This document shows, piece by piece, positions 12,240 to 24,185 of a DNA stretch of 64,000 bases (positions are counted from its first letter, which is position 1; the number at the start of each line of letters is the position of its first letter). Source of the stretch: Hydractinia symbiolongicarpus (taxonomy: Eukaryota; Cnidaria; Hydrozoa; Anthoathecata; Hydractiniidae). The translations under genes and the position numbers were made by a program. The stretch covers positions 1,502,501 through 1,566,500 of the forward strand of contig NC_079888.1 in NCBI RefSeq assembly GCF_029227915.1, in the 5' to 3' direction. The notes under the pieces were generated by a model that was not told the origin of the DNA, made no database searches, and saw only the letters and a program-made list of their open reading frames with translations.

Positions 12240-12673
12240 AGTTTACTTATAAATTTTCTATCGAGGAAATAGATTTTCTGGATACCACTGTCTATCTCGA
12301 TCCAGCAACGGGAGACCTCAAAACAAAGCTATACATCAAACCTACTGACACACGAACGTTATTGCACTACAACTCCTACCATCCATATCACACGAAACAG
12401 AGTATTGTTTACTCACAAGCCCTGCGCTATCGTATGATAACGAAAGATAATATACTACTTCGAAAAGAGTTGGACCAACTTAAAAACAACTTACTATTGA
12501 GGGGCTATAAGTTCCGTATGGTCAACTCAACGTTTAAACAAGTTTTAAATATGAACCAGGAGGACGTACTTAACAATAACGTAAAGAAACTCAAAGAAAA
12601 TAAAAACAACGACAGCGCCAACGGGAGAAAATTAATAACAAAAAGAAACGGAGCAAAATCGACGGAATAAGCA
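12165..12673 (+). pseudogene. Penelope-like RT, thumb and linker part
   Basis: In the frame after the second shift the sequence reads IWEHGENKLKEFFTYLNS, then HPTIKFTYKFSIEEIDFLD, and LYIKPTDTRTLLHYNSYHP, the standard order behind motif C in this family, followed by QSIVYSQALRYRM. The frame holds to about 12600, where a third shift near the A-rich stretch at 12601-12610 leaves an aberrant C-terminus ending at 12668-12670. Confidence 0.8.
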
Positions 12674-12885
12674 GCAGCGTCCATAACAATGACGTCTTGC
12701 CCTTTATCATCCCTTATCATAGAGCGTTTATTCCTGTAAAAAATATTTTCAAGAAACATTGGTCAATCATTATAAATGACAGAAAACTGCATAAAGTTTT
12801 TCCAAACAAACCATTTATTGCATTCACAAGACATAAAAACATCCAGGACCACCTTGTCCGGACGAAATTGGGGACTGGTGACTAA
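12604..12885 (+). pseudogene. Penelope-like element C-terminal block
   Basis: After the third shift the frame reads QRQREKINNKKKR, then LPFIIPYHRAFIPVKNIFKK and later FIAFTRHKNIQDHLVRTKL, the conserved segment between RT and endonuclease in Penelope-like proteins. It then stops. In endonuclease-bearing relatives a Cys-rich GIY-YIG module would follow. I see none in any frame over the next several hundred bases, so this copy is either 3'-truncated in coding content or from an endonuclease-lacking lineage. Confidence 0.75.
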
Positions 12886-12889
12886 ATCT

Positions 12890-13690
12890 CTGGCGGCTGA
12901 ATCATGCTTGTAATTAGAATATGAGCTTTTTTAGAAGTACGAAAGAAATACCATCATTGATATAAACTGTGATTTTTTTATAAGCGTAACTTTCTTTATA
13001 TAACAGCAACTCTCTTCCCCCATTACCCACTCTGTTATAACAGGGAAACTTGATATGCGCCGTTATAAAACACAACATCACAATACCTTCAATGAAAAGA
13101 TACTGAGAACCAACTTGTTCCGTAATTTAATGAAGAAGTGTAACGAACAAAGGTACCGTTAATTCTGAAACACAAAATAAAACAACGTCGTGACATGAGC
13201 ACAATATACCAACTCTCTCAAGAAGAAGAGAAATCCATATCACCATAGCAACCCATTGTACTCATGATATGAAAAAAATATTTACAATTGGTCGAATCGA
13301 ACGACATTTAATAACAGTCTGTTACCACAGCCATCCAACAACATAGAGACATAGTGCCCAAATCAACTTCTAAACGACACTTGACACCTAAACTGTTTTT
13401 CAAACCAACTAAAACTCATATTACCATAGCAACATTATGTACCACCATTGTGCCTTAAAATATCAAACAAAAAATATACTGTAGAACGGCCTGTTGACAC
13501 AAATTTTCAACAAAACGTAACGCATGGACAATTTTAGCCGTGTCCAACTCTGAAATTAGCCTAAATTGTGTTTTACTTATAAAAGAGACCTGAGTACAAA
13601 GTTGCAACCGAACCTTAAATTATTCATAACCCATATCGCTATGGCAACAACTAATACTCACATTGCGCTTTTTTGAAAAAGACGAACAAC
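12890..13690. other. Non-coding 3' region of the Penelope-like element
   Basis: No ORF is seen. The stretch could be 3' untranslated or pseudo-LTR sequence leading into the promoter at 13.7 kb. It has several CCATAGCAAC stretches (near 13245, 13427 and 13641 in slightly different forms), a local repeat. Confidence 0.4.
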
Positions 13691-13694
13691 AGTC

Positions 13695-13816
13695 GACAAC
13701 GGCCCGTTTAAACGGCCCTTCAACTATATATGGCTGCACATGTCTTAAAATCGACCTCTTTTCACTCGAGTAGCTGTTGTAGCAAAACATACATACGCAA
13801 GATATACATACGCATC
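13695..13816 (+). promoter_or_regulatory. TATA promoter, possible pseudo-LTR promoter
   Basis: A palindromic GC island (GGCCCGTTTAAACGGCCC, about 13701-13718) is followed by ACTATATATGG at about 13723-13733. A start site would fall near 13755-13765, with an ATG exon from 13817. Its place just behind the Penelope-like element suggests the downstream pseudo-LTR, which in this class carries the promoter. This is inference because no matching 5' copy is seen before 9.95 kb. Confidence 0.45.
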
Positions 13817-13868
13817 ATGAATCAAAACGATCCTTTGAATTTGTTTCAGTTGCACGACAATGAGAACG
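13817..13868 (+). CDS. Short first coding exon with splice donor
   Basis: The exon reads MNQNDPLNLFQLHDNEN and ends in phase 1 at donor G|GTAAGTTTT. Acidic, Asn-rich content resembles the acidic start of the ORF1 frame at 10101. A short N-terminal exon in the pseudo-LTR spliced to ORF1 would suit a Penelope-like element. A host gene exon is the alternative. No partner acceptor was identified downstream. Confidence 0.45.
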
Positions 13869-13891
13869 GTAAGTTTTAAAAAAAGAAAATT

Positions 13892-14041
13892 GTTCTTACT
13901 AACTGATGAGAATACCTAAACAAAGGTATGGCCCACTATCACGAGGAGTTATTGATTAGTCCGTGCTAGGACGGGGTCGAAAACTCCAATGACGGTAGAA
14001 ATCAACTGATGATCTCATTATTCAGTTAGTTTTTTAAGAAC
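13892..14041 (+). ncRNA. Multi-branched folded segment, hammerhead-like hairpin inside
   Basis: Outer arms pair 13892-13897 with 14036-14041 and 13898-13906 with 14022-14030; 13907-13911 can pair with 14013-14017. Inside are two branches: 13912-13916 with 13925-13929, and 13945-13950 with 13982-13987. The latter encloses a GTCC/GGAC hairpin (13959-13962 with 13969-13972) and then CGAAA. This resembles stem II and the GAAA strand of a hammerhead ribozyme, but the CTGATGA strand is mutated to TTGATTA, five extra bases separate stem II from CGAAA, and stem I is missing. I call it a structured element and not a working ribozyme. Confidence 0.45.
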
Positions 14042-14044
14042 GAA

Positions 14045-17000
14045 ACACAAATTGCCAATATCAACACTTATATATTGGTAGATAACCAGGGCAAACTACA
14101 ACAACATGTTCACTCGAACAAACTTAAACTAAACCAATTTGATTGTTGAATGTACGATAGGGAAAGCGAGAGGGAATAACACACTGATTTTCACACACAG
14201 TGCCGGCTGAACTTTTATGTATGCTAATCGGTTGTTTTCACCAAAACCTTTGAATCCATCTGTACAAAGAGTTCATCAGAGATTTTTTGATATGCGATAT
14301 AAATTGTATATTCGTTCAGAAAAGGTTTTTCAAGGACATCAAAAAAAGTTGACATTTGATAGGAAAACCTGGACCAACAAAGAAAGCTAAAAACAAAGAA
14401 AAACCCGTTGATGCCTTAAGATCGATCTATGAGTTGGACAGAACTTATAGTAAACCAAGCAAATGAAAAATAGATAATTTTTGTCAAAACAACAAATAAA
14501 GAAAGACGTCTTTTTAAGCTATATCCTATCTTGGTTATGATGATTGCCTACAACAAGAAAATCGCTATATAAGACTTTATGAGGTAATAAAATTGTTGCC
14601 CAGTCCATCCTTCCCTTCTCAAGTACCTTCTCAAATTTCTGCCAATGCAAGCTCACGCAAATACTACTAATTTGTTTTCACGAAACCTATTGAATGGTTG
14701 GATAATGGTGCGCAGATGAAAGGTGCAGAAGTTGCATTTATACGCACTGAGTGTTTTTGCGTTGTTGCATTTCCCGCCCTAAATAATTCTCTCGCGTGGA
14801 AAAATTTGAATTCCAAACTTTGGGCATTGGCTTCTACGGTTGAAATAAATAATTGTTTTTCACAATGGCTTTTGGAGGCAATATTTTTTAATTCTGTCTA
14901 ATTCAAATGTGCTGTAAGTTCTGTATTTTTCTCACTTCTCTTTGAAGCTTTCATGGCAGAAGCAAAAAGGAGGTGTCCGAATGACTTAATATGTTTTGAG
15001 TTGTCTTTAAACATATAAAACAAAGGCCAGATTTTCTCATGTGATTTCTACGCATATTTACATCTCTGTTTCTTTTTCAAAGGATTAGGCGTTTTGTCGC
15101 GCACCAAGCTTTTCTTGTTACCTTTCAGTTTGTAGCTTAGTGAGCTCCCATTCAATGTGTTGCAGATTCCTAGTAAGTATAAGCTTTACCTAACTCGGAA
15201 GGTTTTCTATAATAATCGGCTTCAACATCAATAAATTCTATATCCACGTCAAAAGTCAACACATTTCTTATGTGACTCTTAACAATGTCGTAAAACTGAT
15301 AAAGTCCCTTCAAGTCGTTGTCGGATGCTCCTTAGTCTAGTTAACAAAGATTTTTCGAGGATATCAAATTCTCAAACAAAAGCTAAGACGCAAACAAATG
15401 TCACAGTAATGCTCTAAGAAAAATAGATCAGTGTTTTGACCGCAGAAGAATCGTTTGAGACGCAGCGTATATTGCGATTTCCTGGTGGTAAGAAACATCA
15501 CACTGCAAAAGAGTATTTTCTCTGCGAATTTAGTGACACAAATCCCTCAGCATAAAGCGCAATTATATATTTACTATGTAAAACTTAACAAGAAAAAACG
15601 TGTTTTGTTGCGGTAACATCACGGGTTACACCGATGAGACGGCAAACCGCACCGCAAACTAAATTGCTCGGAACTTGTGCTTGTAAAAACTTGTTGAATC
15701 CGTAAAGACAGCTTTAAGTCATTGCATTCTCATCACAAACACCCATGTTTTATACTGACGGTCAAATTTGCCTAGTCCTGATCATGTCAATTAAAAACAA
15801 ATTTAAACCCCTCATCGAAATCCCATTAAAAGAAAAACGCTAGAAAGGAAAACATTTTGTGAACAAAAAGGGAAAGCTATATTTAAATTGCTTTTCCCAA
15901 CCCACCAAGGAATTATAATAGCCATTAAGCATGTTCTTTATAAATATGTGGTTAAGTGAAGCTGTCTTGAATATCTGTAGCTGCAGTTCATGAAATCGGC
16001 AACAAGATTTAGTACTTTTTTAAATTACAAAACTTTTGCTAGCATTCAACAATTTAACTAAGCCGAGAAATAAAGTAAAAGCAGTAACTGTTGTTAACTA
16101 ATAAACAGTATTTCTAACCCTTTTCCCCGTCATCTGGAAATTCTGCTTTTGAGGCAAACGTCGAATTTGCATCTTATTAGTTTGGGAATTTTTGTATAAT
16201 AGGACCAGTCTGTGCCAGGGTCATTATTGGGCGCTCCGTAATAACAGATGTCAAACATTGGGATATGAACCTGTTATTCAGAATTAGTTTGTGCTTAGCA
16301 TATACACAAAAAACATAATTTATTATTCTCTGTGTTAAGTTCCATAAAAAGTGGCGACGTAGGATAAGAGTCACAAACTTCTACTACAATCGAAGTTATG
16401 CTGTAGGCATACGATTTTGAAATCAACTATATTTGTGAACAGCAAATCATTGCGCGCTTTCTGTGACGACAAAGTTTTGTCTGTTTTAACATTGTATAGC
16501 ATCGAAACATGCAGCATTAATACTTAATGTACTGAAAGTGATTCAAAGTTTGCTTATCTACTACAGTAAAAGATTTCATACAGCGCAGTCTGCGCCTAGT
16601 GGGGACAATTTTTTTCATAATGGTAGCGCAACTAGAAGAAAACAAATGGACCGCATTCTATCCAAAAACATACAGAATTAAAGGTTATTAAAGAAAAAAA
16701 CTGTTAATTCCGTCGTAAGGTTAGCATAGCTAATAAAGGTCAAGGGTCCTACATGTTAAACCAGAAAGAAATGTTATTGTTGGCACCACATGGATAATTT
16801 TTGTTGTGATCTTTAACAAGAATTGGCCCCAATAGTTTTTACTATTATATTTCAAAAGTAAGCAAGTGCAGAGTTAGCTGACTAGCTAACTAGCTAGCTG
16901 ACGAAAGGTAGGTGTAGTTTAGGCAGTAAGCTTTAGTTAGTCTGGTCAGTCAGTATGCAGGGACAGGGAAAACATCACTGTAACTACATTTGTTATATTA

Positions 17001-20000
17001 AAAATTATTTCTCTGAACCAGACATATAAAAAAAATAATTCTCGCAAAAAACTCTTAAATTTCCAGATTAGCCAAAATTTAATATTGTTTATGTAAATTG
17101 GTTAGGAATCTAGTATTAAAAGGGGATGGCGGGAAAGAAATCCTAGGAAAGTTAGATAAGAAAATGTTCTCTGTATACTTATTCACAAGAATTTATTTCA
17201 AAGAATAATTCGTAATCAAATGACCAACTCTTGAAATTTGTTGTGAACTTGTCAACTAAAGTAAAAAAAGGCAGCCAGAAAGAGTTAAATTTAATGTTTA
17301 TGTGGCATTGCAGATGAATCATATCTGTAGATCATTTCCCTATGCGTTTTCTGAAAGTATTTCTTTTATTCACGCCTTCGCCTGCATTGAAACTACAAAA
17401 CTATAGTATCTATAGGGACGTTTGAATGTGTTTACTAATTCACTTTTCATCCAATGACTTTCCATTCAATCACAAGCTTTTCTAAGGTTATTTATTATGC
17501 TAAACCACGAAGTTATGCAGTCGGTGAAGTTAAATATTCGCTTTAAAATAATCAGGTAATTAAGATAGACAGTATAGGCCAGCTAAATATGCAGTTGTGG
17601 CACTTTTAATAACCTACGTCCAAATTTGACAATGGTCTTTGATGATTATCCATATCTTGATTCTTTCAGTCCATGCTCACTGTCTCTGCAGCCACACCCG
17701 CTAAAAATACCCTTTTTACCATCATTCAAAATTTAATAACTGCAAGTTCTTCTTACTTGAAGCGTTTTAACAAAGTTATTATAGCACAAAGATGACTATG
17801 ATCACTATATCAAAACGTTATTTAAAAGTTAAACGTTATTATTATAAAATACAAAGAATTAGAAAAGACAAAAAACAGGCTAAATTTGTCCCTACAAGCG
17901 CTTTACTAGTGCCCAGACTGCGTTGTATAAAAGTCGGTAATATTACTAAGTTACGCTTTTCCCTTTGTTGGAGTGACAGGAGTAAAGAGATTTAAAATAT
18001 TTTTTGATTAAAATAATTTATTTAAATAAAAAGGAAGAAATATCTTCAATCTTCGGAATCTAAATAAAGATAAAGGTATATAAGAATAAAGATATAGGTA
18101 CAAAATATTTCTATTTAAAACTTACAATACAAAGAAATATTACGAATTGTTTAATAATACCATCAGGAAATGAATTTTTGTTGGAATTAATTTTTGTAAA
18201 ATATTAGGACTTGTCAACTTTGCGAAAAATAGTTGTTGCCAATACTATTTACTAAGAATTTTACCTAAAAATTAGGTCTCGAAAAAAATTTATATATTTT
18301 ATATATTTAGTGTAGTGATTTTCAGTTAACCGAAATATATCGGCGACAAGACGGTAATGAATAAGATAAAGACACTTTTGTATTTTGTTGTTATACACAA
18401 TTCCACACTTCAGGTAGCCTAATCTTTCAGACATTTTTGATAAGTAAAAAAAAAATAACACCATAAAAGAGGAGACATTAAAATTAGTTTCCTACGAAAC
18501 TCTACTTCCTGGCTTACTAATGGACACTAGCTTCTGTTCCGTAAATCTATTACCGCAAATATATTGCCTAAGTTCCTAACATTAAATTATTGTTTTTAAT
18601 ATCAAAAGAATCAAACAGCAAGGTAGTGCAAAAAAATTGATTAAGCTCTAAATTTTTTCTTTACTAGGCTCACTTTATTCTGTGGAAATTTAGTTTTAAC
18701 ACGTCGCTGTCGAGTAAAATTTGATTCGAAAATATACTAAATATATGTTTTAAAACATTTCATACAAAAAGTTTGAAAATGTTCGTAAAGCTGGAATATT
18801 AGGCTTTTTTTACAAGGTAGAAAATACTCACTGATCTTATGAAAAAGTACTGATAAAACGGGGTCGGCCAATGGCCGAAAACAAATGGAGGAAGGTCAAT
18901 GTTTATTTTAACCAAAATAATAAGTTTCAATTCTAGATTTAATCTTCTTATTGTTTATAAAAGTGGAGAGCACGTGCTTTCGTAGCTAATTATGCAGTTG
19001 CAATATTGCAAATTTGATATCTACCTACAACTAAACACAAAAACTAAAGTTTAAATGTAAAATAGGTGTTTCCAGAAAATTTGAATGTTTCAAAAAAAAT
19101 GCATAGCAGAATTTGAATTAAACTTTAAAAAATTAATGTAGTCTTGAAATATATTTTGCTGTAGTATGCACGGGTATTATCTGTAAAAGATTACCTCTCG
19201 CAAAAATCAGGTTAAACTCATATGAAAGACCTTTGAAAGTTATGTAGGAATCTTTTTATTTTTTTTAAGAAACCTTCGTCATGAATAGCTTTAAACATGT
19301 GTTTATGGCGTAGAACTTTTACGTCAATATCGTATATTAAATTAATGAAGTCATGACAGTGCACCTAAAACTTTGAGGCTAAATAAGACGTCAATGATTT
19401 CTCACCGCGTGGATAACTAAGGACCACCTAGGACCAATTTGGGTAAGTTTCTCAAACCTAGGTCACCAAATCCGTTTCGGAATGAACGTGTTGATGACGT
19501 CATCTAAAAATATTCAAACCCTAATATCTTCGCAACCCTTTGTAAAAAGATCTATACGATGAAGGCAACATTTATACAATCTTCTAAAAAAAACTTTTAG
19601 TCTTTTAGCAGGTCTTTGCTGACGTCAGCAAAATTTTTATATCCTTTATATTCTATTAACCGCTCATCAAAAGCACATGATCATATAAATTTTCTTGATC
19701 AGAAGTTTAAGCTCTACATATTATAGCCAACGAATAAACTAAATTTTGCCAATTTTTATTTTGTATCTGCACTGCTGTCGTCAGCAAAAAACTCAAAACA
19801 AGCTATTTTTCTATTTTCCTTTGCCTAAGTGAATTTTTCCACAGGTTTTATCGACTAGTTTTAAAAATAAAATGAAAATAAGGTGGTACATGACACTATA
19901 ATGTCTTCCCACACATGGAAAATATGCACTTTTGTCACAAAAACAACATACTTCTTCCATTTTCTTCATTGTAGTTTTCTTTGAAACCAAAATAAATATT

Positions 20001-20290
20001 GATTTGGTCAAAAATCTTTTAAAATACAGCTACATTCTTTTTCAAGTGCTATTAAGTCTTTTTCTTGGCAAATGTGCACTCAAGTAGTCTAAAAACGTCT
20101 ATATTACATGAATGTTTGTGTGAAATAATTATAAAGTCAGCAAAAACACCTTCGGTAACAATTTATTATCAAAATACTATCTATTGCTTGCCGAAACAAG
20201 TGAATTATGTAACAAAGAGAAATCTTACCCTTGGCAAATGCACCTGGAATTCGTAACAAGTTATTCGCGATTTAGTAGCTTTATTAAGCC
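14045..20290. other. Long gene-poor stretch
   Basis: AT-rich sequence without a supported exon. Noted items are a CTAG-rich run at about 16870-16905 and a few TGACGTCA palindromes near 19495 and 19621. Open frames here are short, low in complexity and lack splice or domain support. Confidence 0.4.
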
Positions 20291-20292
20291 AT

Positions 20293-20906
20293 CATTGTCG
20301 GCGCTCGTTATCTCAACTGTCCGTTCTCTGGAACTTTCCTTATCTATTTTCACGGTCTCTTAAGTACATTTTATTACGTTATCTCGACATTTTCTGTAAA
20401 CTAAGCATTCGAACGTGAGAATTTCTTAAACTTTCTCAAAATCAAGATTTGAGAAAGACCTAGCCGAGTTACAAGAAAAGGTATGTAACTTATTACATAA
20501 AGAGTTAACAGCAGAGGAATTTGTTCACATTGACTTTCAGGTTATCGCAACAGATAACCTGGTCATAGATGAAGAAATTATCTAATCTGTAATAGATGCA
20601 GATGACAAAGAGGGGCAGAATAAAGATGACAAAATTAAAGTGTATGATGAATGAATGAATGAATATGATTAAATACATATAACATGAGAATAGTAATAAT
20701 TAATTCTTCTGATTAATAGTCTATCCCTAACCAGGTATAAAAATTAACAATTTTTCTAATGTGTGCATGACATTGACAAGCTTTCCTTATCTCGACCTTT
20801 TTCACGATTGACGTTTCTTATCCCGACTATCCACTCTCGAACTTTCTTTATCTTGACCTTTTTCACCAGTCCCGTGGAAGGTCGAAATAACGAGCGACGA
20901 CTGTGT
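20293..20906 (+). mobile_element. Decayed Tigger/pogo-like DNA transposon
   Basis: The left end (TTGTCGGCGCTCGTTATCTC) and the reverse complement of the right end (CAGTCGTCGCTCGTTATTTC) form an imperfect terminal inverted repeat of the Tigger/pogo type. Further in, both ends share diverged blocks with CTTTCCTTATCT and TTTTTCAC motifs. A C-terminal transposase remnant lies inside. The clear TA target duplication expected for this group is not visible, which suits an old copy of about 610 bp with most of the transposase deleted. Confidence 0.65.
20442..20654 (+). pseudogene. Tigger/pogo-like transposase C-terminal remnant
   Basis: The frame reads RFEKDLAELQEKVCNLLHKE, then LTAEEFVHIDFQVIATDN, and later VIDADDKEGQNKDDK, ending in TGA. 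The style (hydrophobic helix, VHID block, acidic tail) matches the ends of jerky/Tigger-type DDE transposases. An in-frame TAA lies at 20583-20585. The catalytic DDE domain and the N-terminal CENP-B-like DNA-binding part are absent. Confidence 0.55.
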
Positions 20907-20909
20907 GTC

Positions 20910-21620
20910 CAAAAGTTTAAGATCAACACGCTACAAATTCGTGTCATGTCTCAACAAATTTTTCGTAGAATGAATTTAAATTTGATGTTGTTCAATGTTA
21001 TTTTTGTATATAGAACAGGGGATTATCCAATGTTTAATAAAGAAATAGTATACTATGGGAAAGTTTGAAACTGACGCACTTTAGAGGATATGAAACAAAA
21101 AATATTTCCACTGTTGTTTAGCTATTAAAATGAAATCAAGAAATATGGTCTGCCTATTTTTTTTAAATAAGCCTACGCGACTTTTAATTACTTTGACGTC
21201 ACGCATAATGAACGTTTTGAGCCAATAGAATTCTGATCACATTGAAGTGTTTTAATGAAAATGTCTTAATTTATGAAGATATTCTACGCGACAAACATCA
21301 TGCATGATTAAAAAGAAGCGATTAAGAAATTTAAAAAAATATTTACAAATTTCTCGGCAACTTTTTAAGGTCTTTCATATAAAACCAACTTGATTTTTTA
21401 CGGGAGGAAAGCTTTAAAGTCACACAACATGGATAAAAATTGTTTAAGAGAAAGTTATTTAAAGAATTGGAAGTTCAGTTCTTAAAAGGTTCTTTTGAGA
21501 AAAAAGATACGAGAATACTGTAATTGTTTACCAACCAACCGTAATAGCTTACCTTAAGTATCAATACACAAACTATCCATTATTTAAACTGAAAGTGCAT
21601 AGATCTAAATATTTTTTACT
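20910..21620. other. Intergenic or 3' intronic sequence
   Basis: No confident exon. On the minus strand a possible exon ends at a donor at 21551-21556 (CTTAAG|GTAAGC), but its acceptor is poor, so the end of the minus-strand gene to the right is not placed. Confidence 0.3.
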
Positions 21621-21623
21621 TAC

Positions 21624-21666
21624 CACTTAAACTTATATTGGTAATCCGATAAAAATCTGGCGCCGT
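21624..21666 (-). CDS. TMC-like gene tail exon (43 nt)
   Basis: Acceptor TCTCTTTAG and donor GTG|GTAAGT. Phase 0-1, reading TAPDFYRITNISLS. It is the most 3' exon I can place in the chain. Confidence 0.5.
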
Positions 21667-22049
21667 CTAAAGAGATTTTATATAAAGTTATTAAAATTCA
21701 CAGAAGAAATATTATTATTTGAGTGTAGCAACAGTATGATAATAAAAGGTTATTTACGTCTAAGATGCAAAGTAATGGCAGTTAAGTGCTATTATTCCCC
21801 TATCGTTAACAGTAATTATAGTTACTATTTTTTGAATTAAAAGTTATGTATAATCAGATTTTGCAAGTTAAAAAATGTGTCCTTAAAAAACCCAGTTGCG
21901 GGTAAATTGGGGATGTCGGGTTTTCTTGTCACCCAAAGGGGATGAAGATGCCTTCGTTTTCTTTACAAATAAGCTGCGTTTCCATGAGATAAGCCATAAA
22001 AGGTAGTAGGTGTTTCTACGACATTTGATGAGATGTAGGCGATGCAACG

Positions 22050-22260
22050 ACAGTTGTTCTGCTGTAGGCATTTTCACGTGATTCGCTAAGAGAGTTTGCG
22101 CGAGAGACAGCCCAGGTGAGCACCGTTTTCACGAGGGACGCAGTTATTTCCCCGAGAGACACCTCAGGTAAGTATTGTTTCCACGAGACACTCCATGTCA
22201 ATTTGCGTTTTAACAAGAGACTCAGACATTTTCTTATGTCTTACTAAGGGGTAAGGATGG
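22050..22260. repeat. Diverged short tandem repeat
   Basis: A motif like CACGAGAGAC recurs several times with GAGACTC variants, giving a weak tandem periodicity inside the minus-strand gene span. No coding role is supported. Confidence 0.35.
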
Positions 22261-22428
22261 AAACAGAGGCATCTGGAAACGGACGCAGTCTCAGAACTTT
22301 TTCATCTCATATTTTCCTCGAATGCCAATGAATTGTAAAATGTTTGCTAACATTGCGATAAGTCACTGTTTTAAAAAAAATTAAGAAAATAAAAAATATT
22401 AAAAAAAATTATCAAATTAAGTACTTAC

Positions 22429-22451
22429 ATCCAACAAGTGGTGCCTTTCGT
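22429..22451 (-). CDS. TMC-like gene tail exon (23 nt)
   Basis: Acceptor TTTTTTCTTTAG and donor GGAT|GTAAGT. Phase 1-0; with the preceding G it reads DERHHLLD. Confidence 0.5.
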
Positions 22452-22651
22452 CTAAAGAAAAAATGCTGTAGAACATACACACTTATTCACAGAAATTTCA
22501 AGGTATAAATGAAAATTGCAAAAATCAAACTTACATGGTGTTAGAAAACGGGAGCTAGTTGCCCCATCTAGAAGGTAGAAATACGCAATATAGTAAATAT
22601 ATATACATATATATGTATATTAACGAGGATTAAATTAAAACAGAAACATAC

Positions 22652-22675
22652 CCATATCTGTGTAATGCTCTTCAA
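22652..22675 (-). CDS. TMC-like gene tail exon (24 nt)
   Basis: Acceptor GTTTGTAG and donor ATGG|GTATGT. Phase 1-1, reading VEEHYTDM after joining. Confidence 0.5.
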
Positions 22676-23911
22676 CTACAAACATGAAAAATTTATATAA
22701 GCTGATAAGCAGAAGGAATCATAAACATATAGAAGTATAAGTAAGTGGTTTATTATCTCCAATTTTAGTAGGTAGGTTTTGCGTAAAAAATACAACTTAA
22801 CGTATATCCAGCGTATGGTGATAAAGGTAATTTGAGGTTTAATTATCAAATGATGACATGTTATCTATCACTGAACATGAGATATCATATGGACTACCTA
22901 GCAGTGGACAATCTTTGGCAGCAGGTGACCAGAATACACTTTTTCCGAATTAGATTTCTTCAATATGCAGAAGCGACTTTTAATTTTTTAATTTAGGGCT
23001 TTTTTGAAAGTTCTTTGGAAATTTATTGTTTTGAAAAATCTTTATCCGTTCTCGAGATATTTGTGTTTAAAGCTGCGCTAATTGTGCGAAATTATGACGT
23101 CATAAACTAGCATTGAGCATAATTAAAGTAACCAAATATTGCAACTAATGTCAAATTTTCAAAACGCGTTTAAGTGAAAAGATTTTTAATATATATGGCT
23201 TGTCAAAATGTTATATGTAACTATTATTTGCGGAAGGTAACCTTTTTAAAACCGAGGCTTATCAGTCTAAGTCAAAAATTAAGAAGACTTTGACGGTATA
23301 ATACCACCAAAACAGCCTAAATATGGTCTTAAGACATAACAACAAAATTATAAAAATCGTGAAAACACCATGGAAATTTTAGTAAAATGCTACGTAGCTT
23401 AGCGGTCAGTGCTTAAAACCCGTGTGATCACCGAATGAAAACTAGAAATTTTTGATTGGGAAATTGTTTGAACTGATTTAATATACACATATACAAAAAA
23501 CAATAATTTGTTATATAATATCTAGTGACTTAGTTCCACTTATGACTTTAAGAATTAAAACTATTTTACCTACTACCGTATTTGAAAATATTTTTCCTAC
23601 TGGCGTCTGTTTTAAAAATAATTGTATGTTTGTTGGTTTTGCGTACTGGTACTGATGTGAAATGTGCAAACCGAACATGGAAATTGAACACGACATTTAA
23701 AATTTCTTTTCTCAAGGAACAGAAGATAAAAACATAACGGACAACATAACATTACGTAATAGGTTTTCACAAGACGCACGTATATTTTTTTGATTGCTTT
23801 CATCGTCTATGTTCTTTTTCATGTTCATTTTGGTTTTAATCAAGTTTGGTAAGGACACGTTGTTTATATCTAGCGTCTATTCTTCAAGTTGATACAATAT
23901 ATATTACTTAC

Positions 23912-23956
23912 CATCGTTTTCCAAATCGTCATCAGACGATTGATCTTTTTTTGCAA
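23912..23956 (-). CDS. TMC-like gene tail exon (45 nt)
   Basis: Acceptor CTTTTTAG and donor GATG|GTAAGT. Phase 1-1, reading VAKKDQSSDDDLEND, an acidic stretch with serines that could be phosphorylated by casein kinase 2 (inference). Confidence 0.6.
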
Positions 23957-24122
23957 CTAAAAAGTTGTGAAATAATGTGTAAATAACTAACTGTAGTGTA
24001 ACGTGTCTTTTAAAAAAGTGTTGATAAAATGACTTGTTATACTGTCAAAAACTCTCGATTATAAGAATCTCGTAGAAATTTATAGCGGTAATTGCGAGTA
24101 ATAGCGAGTTCATAGGGCTCTG

Positions 24123-24144
24123 ACAGGTATTATTATTATTATTA

Positions 24145-24185
<41 letters not shown>

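Larger units (their letters stand above)
9953..12888 (+). mobile_element. Penelope-like retroelement, decayed
   Basis: An ORF1-like coiled protein, an RT with Penelope-class motifs and a conserved C-terminal block lie in order on the plus strand. The RT is broken by at least three frameshifts and one catalytic deletion. No GIY-YIG endonuclease follows the C-terminal block. A splice acceptor (CTTTTTTTTAG, ending at 9952) precedes the coding part, and Penelope-like elements are known to keep introns. The 5' boundary is not resolved and the element may be 5'-truncated. Confidence 0.85.

Noticed and set aside
13903-13987. Working hammerhead ribozyme behind the Penelope-like element
   Set aside because: The CTGATGAG at 13903 has no matching GAAA strand after its hairpin. 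The better stem II at 13959-13972 has a mutated core (TTGATTA), five extra bases before CGAAA and no stem I. It is kept only as a structured segment.
22532-22560. Exon between 22652 and 22429
   Set aside because: A donor is present, but in the phase delivered by the upstream exon it meets TAA.
23390-23450. tRNA gene (TAGCTTAGCGGTCAGTGC resembles an A box)
   Set aside because: No B box and no cloverleaf; at most a tRNA-derived fragment.
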